A stretch of DNA of 7,332 bases from Psychrobacter sp. Lineage in GTDB: Bacteria > Pseudomonadota > Gammaproteobacteria > Pseudomonadales > Moraxellaceae. Below are positions 1-6,311 of the stretch, one piece after another; within the stretch, counting starts at the first letter, position 1, and each line of letters opens with the position of its first letter. The notes beneath the pieces are model-generated. The model worked only from the letters and a program-made list of their open reading frames with translations, searched no databases and was not told the DNA's origin. Location of the stretch: contig JARIAA010000204.1 in the NCBI GenBank assembly GCA_029264635.1, positions 1 to 7,332 on the forward strand, read 5' to 3'. A program made the position numbers and the translations under genes.

Positions 1-307
1 AAAAATCACTTGCAATAGATACAAAAGATAATAGTTGCTTACTATAACATAAAATAACTTTTAGCCCTATAAAATTAACCAAACTTAGACTTCAAACCCT
101 ATTCAATTTATAAAAAGGCAATCAAAATCAAAACATTAAGTCTAAGAGGCCATAATACTGACAAAAATAAATTATAAAACAAATTTGTAAAAATTATTTT
201 AATGAGTAAATTATCACAATGATAGGTTTAACAATTTTAAACATATCTGAACAGAAGTTAGAACGATGAACAGTTACATGATATCCATCATTCAAAATCA
301 ATCATCT
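1..307. other. AT-rich intergenic region downstream of lrgB, no gene seen
   Basis: This stretch is very rich in A and T, has stop codons in all frames, and shows no coding sequence I can support. It lies downstream of lrgB, yet I see no GC-rich stem followed by a T-run that would terminate lrgAB. Visible small structures are a 9-bp inverted repeat (84-92 with 138-146), a 10-bp palindrome at 179-188 (ACAAATTTGT), and short stems at 212-224 and 278-291. On the minus strand an extended -10-like sequence (TGTTATAGT, 41-49) could belong to a gene left of the window, but it has no good -35 and could be chance in such AT-rich DNA. Confidence 0.7.
84..146. repeat. 9-bp perfect inverted repeat with 45-base spacer
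   Basis: CTTAGACTT at 84-92 is exactly complementary to AAGTCTAAG at 138-146; pairing stops on both sides of the arms. The 45-base spacer is AT-rich. It may be a weak RNA fold or a protein-binding pair, but a match of this length is not far from chance in 300 bases of skewed composition. No function is assigned. Confidence 0.4.
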
Positions 308-997
308 TTAAATACTTAATGCACCGATAAATATAGGTACCCAAACTGCAGTAAGTAAACCGTTGACAGCTAGTCCAAATGCCGCATAGCGTCCAGCAGT
401 GTGACTAATTTGCCATGCCTCTACGGTACCAAATGCATGAGCTGCCAACCCTAAAGCCAAACCTTTGGCGCGATCATCATGAATACCGCGAAATAAAAAA
501 CGTGCCAAGCTGCCGCCTATTAACCCTGAGACGATAATAATGAGATTGGCCATGGCTAATGGCGCTTTGATTAAATCTGCCACACTCAGACCGATTGGGG
601 TCGTGACAGAACGGGTAGCAAAAGCCAGTAAAGTATCGTGGCTCAGCGAAAACAGATAAGCCAATGACATGGGTAGGAGTGCTCCAACCACACTAGCAAT
701 AGCAACAATTAGACTTAAGCTTTTGACGGGTAAACCTTTAAAGCTCATTGCCGCCAGTGGCACGGCTAGCAACACAGTAACATAGCCTAATAAGTGATCG
801 AATACAGGCTTGGCAACGCCATAGTAATTATTATAATCCCATTGCAAAATGAACAAAAATACAATGACTAGCACAAGAGCGGTGATTACCATGGGTAACC
901 ATGAGATTTTTCGGGCTAGTACACGTGCAGTTACATGCGCAGCTAAGGTCAACAATATCGCGGCAAGGGTTGCCGTAAATACACTATCAAAGCTCAT
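308..997 (-). CDS. lrgB: LrgB family integral membrane protein
   Basis: A 229-residue polytopic membrane protein of the LrgB (CidB) family, acting in the inner membrane with LrgA. Family members have been tied to control of murein hydrolase activity and cell lysis, and in some bacteria to pyruvate uptake; a plant relative moves glycolate/glycerate. The substrate here is unknown. Family hallmarks seen: a conserved LLGxxTVxLAVPL stretch at residues 69-81, RSVTTPIG at 129-136, SGLIGG at 157-162, a RAKGLALGxxxHxFGT segment at 176-191, and a glycine-rich final helix at 205-222. Most of the chain is hydrophobic helices. The frame is open for 23 more codons upstream to an ATG at 1066, but that would overlap lrgA by 53 bases. 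The ATG at 997 is chosen because GGAG sits 7 bases before it and the length then matches the family. It starts 16 bases after the lrgA stop, so the two are translated from one message. Confidence 0.92.
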   Translation of the reverse strand: MSFDSVFTATLAAILLTLAAHVTARVLARKISWLPMVITALVLVIVFLFILQWDYNNYYGVAKPVFDHLLGYVTVLLAVPLAAMSFKGLPVKSLSLIVAIASVVGALLPMSLAYLFSLSHDTLLAFATRSVTTPIGLSVADLIKAPLAMANLIIIVSGLIGGSLARFLFRGIHDDRAKGLALGLAAHAFGTVEAWQISHTAGRYAAFGLAVNGLLTAVWVPIFIGALSI

Positions 998-1009
998 TAT
1001 CTCTCTCCG
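998..1009 (-). promoter_or_regulatory. Ribosome-binding site that sets the lrgB start
   Basis: On the minus strand GGAG (1005-1008), within CGGAGAGAGATA, lies 7 bases before the ATG at 997, in the 16-base gap after the lrgA stop. This favours 997 over the upstream in-frame ATG at 1066. Confidence 0.75.
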
Positions 1010-1013
1010 CAGC

Positions 1014-1448
1014 TTATGGCTGCCCCTTTTGTTTATTATTGGCGTTAGTAGGGTGATGGCTATCATGATTTAGCCAGCGATTGGCGAGTATGCCAAGTCC
1101 CCAAAGTGGTATGAGCGTACTTATTAGGATAGTTAGCATAACTCCCCATAGCTCATCACCTAGTGCAAAAAGCAGCAAACCTGCACCCGCTGATAAGGGC
1201 AAAAAGGCAAAGCCACTATCGACTAATAGGGTATTGCTGGCTTGAGTCAACCAGCCAGGCAAACCTTTTAGTAATCGCCATATTAGTAAAATGAAAAACA
1301 TCACTACGAGTCCCACCACATTGGCGGCTTTTTCAACCCCCGCCCACTCACAAACTATAAGCGCTGTTTCACGAACGACCACGACCATAATCAACGTCAA
1401 GACCAACGCTATCCATGGTGGCATAGTTGATGAGTGGGTAGTTTTCAT
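1014..1448 (-). CDS. lrgA: CidA/LrgA family holin-like membrane protein
   Basis: A 144-residue membrane protein with four likely transmembrane segments (about residues 12-32, 41-60, 79-96 and 99-123), encoded directly upstream of lrgB. LrgA/CidA proteins are small holin-like partners of LrgB/CidB. Best family signals are the LLVDSGFAFLPLSAGAG segment (residues 74-90), equivalent to the usual LL..m..lFvPagvGi region, the size, the topology and the lrgB partner. It is divergent: the usual P-x-PG motif at the start of the second helix is not evident (residues 38-50 read VEKAANVVGLVVM). The C-terminal tail after residue 125 is hydrophilic, rich in His, Asn, Lys and Gln. The ATG at 1448 has AAGGA about 8 bases upstream. 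The family call is fairly secure because of the lrgB neighbour; it would be weaker from this sequence alone. Confidence 0.82.
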   Translation of the reverse strand: MKTTHSSTMPPWIALVLTLIMVVVVRETALIVCEWAGVEKAANVVGLVVMFFILLIWRLLKGLPGWLTQASNTLLVDSGFAFLPLSAGAGLLLFALGDELWGVMLTILISTLIPLWGLGILANRWLNHDSHHPTNANNKQKGQP

Positions 1449-1755
1449 AAGTAGTCCTTACCAAGATAGCAATCAGGCAATGTAGTATTAAAATAAGGTG
1501 TATGTCGTTGTCGCAGAAGGCTGTTTGTAGCGCGTTATGACGTCGGTACTGCTTTTATTTAGGATTGACTATGTCTATTGTAGCCAAGACTAAAGTGTAG
1601 ACATGGGTCATCAGTAGAGACTTTTATCGCCTCTTAGAAGACAGTTTGCTCGATTATATACACAATAGATAAACTAATAAACCTTGAAGCAGATTAAGAA
1701 GATTTAATAGCTCAACGTAATGGATAAGTCTACGGTTCAGTGATGATGCTAGTCC
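1449..1755. other. Spacer upstream of lrgA, no gene seen
   Basis: Between the lrgA start and the terminator downstream of hflX there is no coding sequence I can support. As lrgA is the first gene of its operon, this region should hold its promoter and any control sites. The only near-consensus element seen is a minus-strand TATAAT at 1653-1658. No clear long inverted repeat for a regulator was found by eye. Confidence 0.6.
1653..1658 (-). promoter_or_regulatory. Possible -10 box for lrgAB
   Basis: A perfect TATAAT reads on the minus strand here, but no good TTGACA-like -35 lies 16-18 bases upstream (the region reads TTTATT). If used, it would give lrgA an untranslated leader of roughly 200 bases. 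Single -10 matches are common in AT-rich spacers, so this is only a candidate. Confidence 0.25.
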
Positions 1756-1760
1756 AAAAT

Positions 1761-1805
1761 AAAAAGGTCTGTATCAGCTAAAAAATAGCAAATACAGACC
1801 TTTTT
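1761..1805. terminator. Two-way rho-independent terminator downstream of hflX
   Basis: GGTCTGTAT (1766-1774) pairs perfectly with ATACAGACC (1792-1800). The stem is extended by AAAAA (1761-1765) against TTTTT (1801-1805), and an inner GCTA/TAGC pair (1777-1780 with 1786-1789) closes a small loop. U-runs form in either direction. It lies 25 bases beyond the hflX stop codon and should end the hflX transcript. In the plus direction it would stop any transcription heading antisense into hflX. Confidence 0.9.
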
Positions 1806-1830
1806 TGAACTAAGTGAGGTTTTGAACCGA

Positions 1831-3321
1831 TTACGACTCTGAGTCAGTAATTTGGGAATAATCGGTATTGAGCTGAGTATCACCATCAATGCTAAATTTC
1901 TCATCAGCATCAAAAAAGTCATCAGACTCTGGCAAGTCCATATTCTCAAAGTTATCGTCGACGATATCAGCCGCTGGCTCATCTTTAATAGCCTTTTCAA
2001 AAGGCTCAAGCGTAGGCATTAATAGTGTCGCCTGTGCTAGCGGCAAGACGTCTAATGGCGATAAGTTGGCCTGACCAAGTAGTTGTTTCAATCTATCACT
2101 TGGTAGACGAATCGTTAAACACTCATGTCCCGTCTCATCATAGCTCTCTGCTTGGATAACACCCAGCTCGTATAGCGCGTTTTTAAGTTGACCGGCATCA
2201 TAAGGAAGGGTCAAGTCAAACGTAGTCAGCGTACCCGTCAATAATTGCTGCACAGCCAGTGTCAACGCGTCCATACCAAGGTCGTCTTTTGATGACACAT
2301 AGACACGGTTAGGTTTACCCTCGGTTGCGTAACCGATGCGAGCAGGCTCACCTGTTAGATCAATTTTATTATAAATATTAAGCACGGGCACATCGTTACC
2401 AATCTCGGCCAAGACGTCTTTAACCGCTTGGATTTGCTCATGCATGTCCTCGCTTGAGGAGTCGATAACATGTAGCAGCAAATCTGCTTCTAACGTCTCC
2501 TCCAACGTCGCATGAAAGGACTCAACCAATTCATGCGGTAAGTGACGCACGAAACCAACCGTATCGACCAGTACGACGCGGCCCACGCCTTGCCAATCTA
2601 AACGGCGTAGCGTCGGATCCAAGGTGGCAAACAGCTGATCTGCTGCATAGATGTTCTCATCGACTAAGCGATTAAACAAAGTTGACTTACCCGCGTTAGT
2701 ATACCCAACTAACGAGATCGTTGGCACGTCTGATTTTTGGCGTTTAGCTCGACCTTGCGCACGAGTTTGTCTTACTTTATCGAGCTTGTTTTTAAGCTGA
2801 TTCACCCGTGTCTGTAACAGGCGGCGATCCGTTTCAAGCTGCGTCTCACCGGGACCACGCAGACCGATACCGCCTTTTTGGCGCTCCAAATGCGTCCAAC
2901 CACGTACTAAACGGGTAGATAAATGATTCAACTGCGCAAGCTCTACTTGTAGCTTACCTTCATAAGTACGGGCGCGCTGAGCAAAGATGTCTAAAATTAA
3001 ACCAGTTCGATCAAGTACGCGGCACTGAATCAGGGATTCAATATTACGCTCTTGAGAGGGCGATAGGCTATGATTAAACAGGACGATATCGGCATCGTGT
3101 TCACGAACCAACTCGGCAATCTCTTCTGCTTTGCCGCTACCAACGAAGTATTTGGCATCGGGTCTGGCGCGTGAGCCAGTTACAAGTGCCAAACGATCTG
3201 CACCTGCGGAGTCCGCCAATAACTCAAACTCGCCTAGATCGTCAGGATCTTGAATTTGACGGATGTCTAAATGTACAATAATGGCGCGCTCGCCACCTGA
3301 ATGTCTTTCAAAATATTCCAA
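1831..3321 (-). CDS. hflX: GTPase HflX, ribosome-associated
   Basis: HflX is a GTPase of the Obg-HflX class that binds the 50S ribosomal subunit and, in E. coli, splits stalled ribosomes under heat stress. All parts are visible in 496 residues: the N-terminal HflX domain (about 5-195), including YFVGSGKAEEI (58-68) and the hallmark GGIGLRGPGETQLETDRR (150-167) with the following basic coiled helix, then the G domain. G1 is GYTNAGKS (206-213), switch I covers 227-240, G3 is DTVGF (253-257), G4 is NKID (318-321) and G5 is near SSK (343-345). A C-terminal domain follows to about 437. Beyond it is an acidic tail of roughly 55 residues, rich in Asp and Glu, that E. coli HflX (about 426 residues) lacks. 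The start is TTG: a TGA stop lies two codons upstream in frame and no ATG or GTG occurs near the N-terminus. Unlike E. coli, no hfq precedes it; it appears to be a single-gene unit with its own terminator. Confidence 0.96.
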   Translation of the reverse strand: MEYFERHSGGERAIIVHLDIRQIQDPDDLGEFELLADSAGADRLALVTGSRARPDAKYFVGSGKAEEIAELVREHDADIVLFNHSLSPSQERNIESLIQCRVLDRTGLILDIFAQRARTYEGKLQVELAQLNHLSTRLVRGWTHLERQKGGIGLRGPGETQLETDRRLLQTRVNQLKNKLDKVRQTRAQGRAKRQKSDVPTISLVGYTNAGKSTLFNRLVDENIYAADQLFATLDPTLRRLDWQGVGRVVLVDTVGFVRHLPHELVESFHATLEETLEADLLLHVIDSSSEDMHEQIQAVKDVLAEIGNDVPVLNIYNKIDLTGEPARIGYATEGKPNRVYVSSKDDLGMDALTLAVQQLLTGTLTTFDLTLPYDAGQLKNALYELGVIQAESYDETGHECLTIRLPSDRLKQLLGQANLSPLDVLPLAQATLLMPTLEPFEKAIKDEPAADIVDDNFENMDLPESDDFFDADEKFSIDGDTQLNTDYSQITDSES

Positions 3322-3326
3322 AAAGT

Positions 3327-3333
3327 ATCACCT
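3327..3333 (-). promoter_or_regulatory. Strong ribosome-binding site for the TTG start of hflX
   Basis: AGGTGAT on the minus strand matches seven bases of the complement of the 16S rRNA 3' end (TAAGGAGGTGATC), 5 bases before the TTG at 3321. The in-frame stop TGA (3328-3330) is part of this site, so translation cannot begin further upstream. Strong pairing may compensate for the weak start codon. Confidence 0.75.
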
Positions 3334-3540
3334 ATAAATAGAGTAAATAAATTGCTACTATCATATGAAAGTACTTTATTAAAGCAGCGTTCAGTTTAAG
3401 TTTATATGCGGCCTGATGTCTCGATATTAAAGCGTATAAAGACAATTAGCGAGGGTTTTATGTTACAGCGCCCTTCTTTGCTAAGATAAGAGCTAGGCAC
3501 CAAAACTGAGTGAACAAATCGTCACTGACTAATGAAACTT

Positions 3541-3549
3541 TGTTATACT
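3541..3549 (+). promoter_or_regulatory. Extended -10 promoter candidate for the acyltransferase gene
   Basis: TGTTATACT fits the extended -10 form TGn followed by TATACT (five of six to TATAAT). No good -35 hexamer lies 16-18 bases upstream, as is common for extended -10 promoters. Transcription would begin about 80 bases before the ATG at 3639. Confidence 0.45.
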
Positions 3550-3638
3550 TATCTCAGTCTTTACTATCAATTTTACGCTAAAATCATTCTTTTAATCAGT
3601 TAATCAATCAAACCATTATCTAATCATGAGGGACACAG

Positions 3639-4463
3639 ATGGGTCAATCTAAGTCAGGCTTTTCACTCAGAAAACAGCTCGGCCGTGGTAAGCAGATCGC
3701 TGGTATGACCACTACTATCGCTGGCGGTATGCGAACAGCACAGCGTATTGGTGCCTTTCGTGAGCCACCACGCGAGACGCTACCGCGCTATATCCAGACT
3801 TTTTGCCGTAAGATGGCAGGCTCCTTTGGCGTTAAAATCGTCCAAGTACAAGCGGTGCCGCAGCATCATGGCCTATGGGTATCCAATCATGTCTCGTGGA
3901 TGGATATTCCCGTAGTCGGCTCAGTGAGCCCAGCGTTTTTTTTATCAAAGGCAGAGATTGGCGATTGGCCCATATTTGGTAGGCTGGTCCATGCTGCAGG
4001 GACCGTATTTATTAAGCGTGGTTCGGGTGATGTCGGTTCGGTCGCGACACAAATCGCAAGCTTCTTAGAAGAAGGTTTTTCAGTTATATTCTTCCCTGAA
4101 GCAACCACAACTGATGGCAAAAAAGTAAAGCGTATTCATGGCACTCTGCTGCAAGCTGCTATCGATGCTGACGTACCCATCCAACCGCTTGTGCTATGTT
4201 ATGTCAATAAAGACGGTACCTTGAGCGAAGAGCTGCCTTATTATGGCAAGCTTACGATGAAAGAGAGTATCAAAAAGGTGCTAGATAGTAAGGATGTCAC
4301 CGCTTATGTGTTACCGCTTGAACCCTTAGATCCAAACGGACATAATAAGAGTGAGCTGACCAATATATTGCAAAAACGCATGCAAGAGGGCTTGGCGGAG
4401 CTACATAGTCGCGTATTAAGTCAGCCTGCCAATAAAGTAGAAAAATTGGCAACAACTTCATAA
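3639..4463 (+). CDS. PlsC-family lysophospholipid acyltransferase
   Basis: A 274-residue glycerolipid acyltransferase of the PlsC/LPLAT superfamily. Members move a fatty acyl chain from acyl-ACP or acyl-CoA onto lysophosphatidic acid or another lysolipid at the inner membrane. Motif I is NHVSWMD (residues 83-89), with the catalytic pair His84 and Asp89. Motif II is GTVFIKRGS (121-129). Motif III is FPEATTTDG (152-160), and motif IV is near VPIQP (179-183). Motif III has Ala where FPEGT is usual, and the TTxDG ending recalls OlsA-type lyso-ornithine-lipid acyltransferases as much as classical PlsC, so the substrate is left open. The first 50 residues are basic with only a weakly hydrophobic stretch (about 19-32); no clear transmembrane anchor is seen. 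The ATG at 3639 follows GAGGGA by 5 bases. It is a single-gene unit with its own terminator. Confidence 0.9.
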   Translation: MGQSKSGFSLRKQLGRGKQIAGMTTTIAGGMRTAQRIGAFREPPRETLPRYIQTFCRKMAGSFGVKIVQVQAVPQHHGLWVSNHVSWMDIPVVGSVSPAFFLSKAEIGDWPIFGRLVHAAGTVFIKRGSGDVGSVATQIASFLEEGFSVIFFPEATTTDGKKVKRIHGTLLQAAIDADVPIQPLVLCYVNKDGTLSEELPYYGKLTMKESIKKVLDSKDVTAYVLPLEPLDPNGHNKSELTNILQKRMQEGLAELHSRVLSQPANKVEKLATTS

Positions 4464-4492
4464 TGTGTTGAAATACTGAGAATCTCTATTAG

Positions 4493-4539
4493 AAAAGGCG
4501 CAAATCGCAGTGACAATACTAGCGATTTGCGCCTTTTTT
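4493..4539. terminator. Two-way rho-independent terminator between convergent genes
   Basis: GGCGCAAATCGC (4497-4508) pairs perfectly with GCGATTTGCGCC (4522-4533). The stem is extended by AAAA (4493-4496) against the T-run (4534-4539), and the loop has 13 bases. It lies 29 bases after the acyltransferase stop and 40 bases beyond the stop of the convergent reductase gene, so it can end both transcripts. Confidence 0.95.
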
Positions 4540-4579
4540 ATGTCAGTAATAAATACTAAGTAATGTTAGTCATACAACC

Positions 4580-5620
4580 TTATGGAGAAGGGTTAGGCTG
4601 GCGGGTATGCACAGCTTCTATGGCATCTAGTACATCTGTCGTCAATGTTAGGTTAATGCTATCAATATTTGATTTTAATTGCTCGGTAGTGGTTGCCCCG
4701 ATAATATTGCTCGTGACAAATGAGCGTGAGCTGACGAATGCTAACGCCATTTGTGCCATATCTAAGCCTGCATCGGCGGCTATCTTAGCATATTGAGCGG
4801 TTGCTTCTTTCGCTTGTTCATTAACGTAGCGCTCAAAACGGTCGTATTTAGTCAAGCGCGCGCCAGCAGGTCTTTTGCCATCGAGATATTTACCTGATAG
4901 GACACCAAAGCCAAGCGGCGAATAGGCAAGCAGGCCGACGTTTGAGCGATGCGAGATTTCTGCCATTCCCACTTCATACAAACGGTTGAGTAGGCTGTAT
5001 GGATTTTGCACTGTGATCGGAGCTTTTAAATCATGTTTATCTGCTTCCGATAGATAGCGCATCAGACCCCAAGCGGTATCATTAGATAACCCATAAGCGC
5101 GAATACGACCCTTTTTAATCTCATCGTTTAGAGCACTGATGGTTTCCAAAAATGGTGTCAAGTCTTCTAGGGGCTGCGCAGCCATATCTTCAGTATAACC
5201 GCGCTGACCAAAATAGTTCGATTGGCGCTCAGGCCAATGTAGCTGATAGATATCAATATAATCGGTCTGCAAACGCTCAAGGTTACCGTCAATAGCGCTA
5301 CCTATCTGTTTGGCGGTATAACGCGTTTGCCCATCACGCAAAAAGCTCATAGGCGACATTTTGCTGGCAAGTATGACTTTATCGCGCTGCTTGGTTTTGT
5401 TAAACCACGTACCGATAAAGCGCTCGGTATCACCTTGCTTATCTTTGTCTGGCGGCGATGGATACATCTCAGCGGAATCCCAAAAATTCACGCCCGCGCT
5501 TAGTGCCAAATCCATCTGAGCATGCGCTTGAGACTCGGTATTTTGCTGACCCCACGTCATAGTACCCAGACAGATTTTAGAAACTTTTTCATCGATTTGC
5601 GGCAATGTTTGATATTGCAT
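4580..5620 (-). CDS. tas: NADP(H)-dependent aldo/keto reductase, Tas-like
   Basis: A 346-residue soluble aldo/keto reductase that closely resembles E. coli Tas in motifs and length. The family reduces carbonyl compounds with NADPH in a TIM barrel. Tas was found through rescue of tyrosine auxotrophy under starvation, but its natural substrate is not settled, and none is claimed here. The catalytic tetrad is visible: Asp48 and Tyr53 in FWDSAEMYP (46-54), Lys87 in ILASK (83-87) and His128 in QLHWPER (126-132). Other Tas-like stretches are LGTMTWGQQN (18-27), VQNPYSLLNR (204-213), AYSPLGFGVLSGKYL (232-246) and the cofactor-binding IIGATTTEQLKSNI (306-319). The ATG at 5620 has AAGGA about 8 bases upstream. 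It starts 42 bases after the fkpB stop on the same strand with no terminator between, so it is probably the second gene of an fkpB-tas unit. Confidence 0.93.
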   Translation of the reverse strand: MQYQTLPQIDEKVSKICLGTMTWGQQNTESQAHAQMDLALSAGVNFWDSAEMYPSPPDKDKQGDTERFIGTWFNKTKQRDKVILASKMSPMSFLRDGQTRYTAKQIGSAIDGNLERLQTDYIDIYQLHWPERQSNYFGQRGYTEDMAAQPLEDLTPFLETISALNDEIKKGRIRAYGLSNDTAWGLMRYLSEADKHDLKAPITVQNPYSLLNRLYEVGMAEISHRSNVGLLAYSPLGFGVLSGKYLDGKRPAGARLTKYDRFERYVNEQAKEATAQYAKIAADAGLDMAQMALAFVSSRSFVTSNIIGATTTEQLKSNIDSINLTLTTDVLDAIEAVHTRQPNPSP

Positions 5621-5662
5621 CTGACTATCCTTCTTATTTTATTATCGTCTGAACGATTGATG

Positions 5663-6160
5663 TTAGATCAGCTGGATACCAGTTACCCCAGGAGGGGTGA
5701 CCTGAAATATTTTTACTTTAAATAATACCGACTGCCCAGCAAGAGGATGATTAAAATCTACCTCGACTTCATCGTCATCGATCGCACTTATCGTACCTGG
5801 CAGCGTGTTTTTACCTTTGTCCTCAAACTCAATCATCATGCCAACTTCAGGGTGGTCGGCGACTAACGCAAATTGAGCGCGGCTAAAATGCTGAATGTTA
5901 TCAGGATTCCACTCGCCAAACGCTTGCTCTGGCTCTAGATGCGCACTACGCGTATCACCAGCTCGCAAGTTCATCAATACTTGCTCAAAGCCTGGCAAAA
6001 AACTTTCATCACCAATCGTCAATGTCACAGGGGCATCACGATTAAAAGTTGAGTCAATGATTGTGCCATTTTCTAAAGAGACCTCAAAGTGTAGTTTAAC
6101 AAGACTGCCGTAAGCAATACGGGTGTCTTCATTGGGATTGATAAATTGTGATTCAGTCAT
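5663..6160 (-). CDS. fkpB: FKBP-type peptidyl-prolyl isomerase, SlpA/FkpB-like
   Basis: A 165-residue cytoplasmic prolyl cis-trans isomerase of the SlpA/SlyD branch of FKBPs, which combine isomerase and chaperone activity. The FKBP half includes LVKLHFEVSLENGTIIDST (residues 20-38) and LTIGDESFLPGFEQVL (47-62). The inserted IF (chaperone) domain spans about 75-130, with LEPEQAFGEWNPDNIQHFSR (75-94). The FKBP fold resumes at the family signature VDFNHPLAGQSV (134-145). It lacks the His/Cys-rich metal-binding tail of SlyD, which favours FkpB. The frame could begin at a TTG two codons earlier (6166), but the ATG at 6160 is the more natural start; neither has a good ribosome-binding site. In E. 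coli fkpB lies near ispH and lspA; here it precedes a tas-like gene. Confidence 0.92.
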   Translation of the reverse strand: MTESQFINPNEDTRIAYGSLVKLHFEVSLENGTIIDSTFNRDAPVTLTIGDESFLPGFEQVLMNLRAGDTRSAHLEPEQAFGEWNPDNIQHFSRAQFALVADHPEVGMMIEFEDKGKNTLPGTISAIDDDEVEVDFNHPLAGQSVLFKVKIFQVTPPGVTGIQLI

Positions 6161-6233
6161 AATCAAGTGCCATTAGTCGATAATATAGAAGGGTTCTTTA
6201 ATGAATATAATATGAGAAATGATAAGGCAATTA

Positions 6234-6262
6234 TTGACCAATGTAAGCGTTAATAATGTAAC
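6234..6262 (+). promoter_or_regulatory. Promoter candidate for the cold-shock/DUF1294 gene
   Basis: TTGACC (6234-6239, five of six to TTGACA) is followed after 17 bases by TGTAAC (6257-6262, four of six to TATAAT). Transcription would start about 40 bases before the ATG at 6312. It lies in the 151-base gap shared with the divergent fkpB. Confidence 0.4.
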
Positions 6263-6311
6263 CTAAATAGTGTACTATATTCGACTAATATCGGCGGAGA
6301 TAAGCAGACAT

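Larger units (their letters stand above)
3322..3638. other. Divergent intergenic region between hflX and the acyltransferase gene
   Basis: This 317-base spacer carries the 5' ends of two divergent genes and no coding sequence I can support. On the plus strand there is an extended -10 promoter candidate near 3541-3549. On the minus strand TATGAT (3360-3365) is a possible -10 for hflX, about 40 bases before its start, with no clear -35. Between them an imperfect hairpin can form: TTAGC (3446-3450) with GCTAA (3480-3484), and AGGG (3452-3455) with CCCT (3471-3474). Its role is unknown; it lacks the T-run of a terminator. Confidence 0.6.

Noticed and set aside
998..1066. A 23-codon N-terminal extension of LrgB from an ATG at 1066
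   Set aside because: It would overlap the end of lrgA, is not hydrophobic in the family pattern, and the ATG at 997 has a well-placed GGAG and gives the normal length.
1749..2009. An 86-codon minus-strand frame overlapping the end of hflX and its terminator
   Set aside because: It lies in another phase of the real hflX coding sequence, runs through the terminator hairpin and resembles no known protein.
4563..4796. Plus-strand frame inside the tas-like gene
   Set aside because: It is antisense to a well-conserved reductase, with no ribosome-binding site or recognisable domain.
5895..6113. Plus-strand frame inside fkpB
   Set aside because: It is antisense to a conserved FKBP coding sequence and its translation looks like a shadow frame.
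6270..6311. A 14-codon N-terminal extension of the cold-shock protein from a GTG at 6270
   Set aside because: The cold-shock domain begins right after the ATG at 6312, and the extension covers the GGAG and lies close to the likely transcription start.
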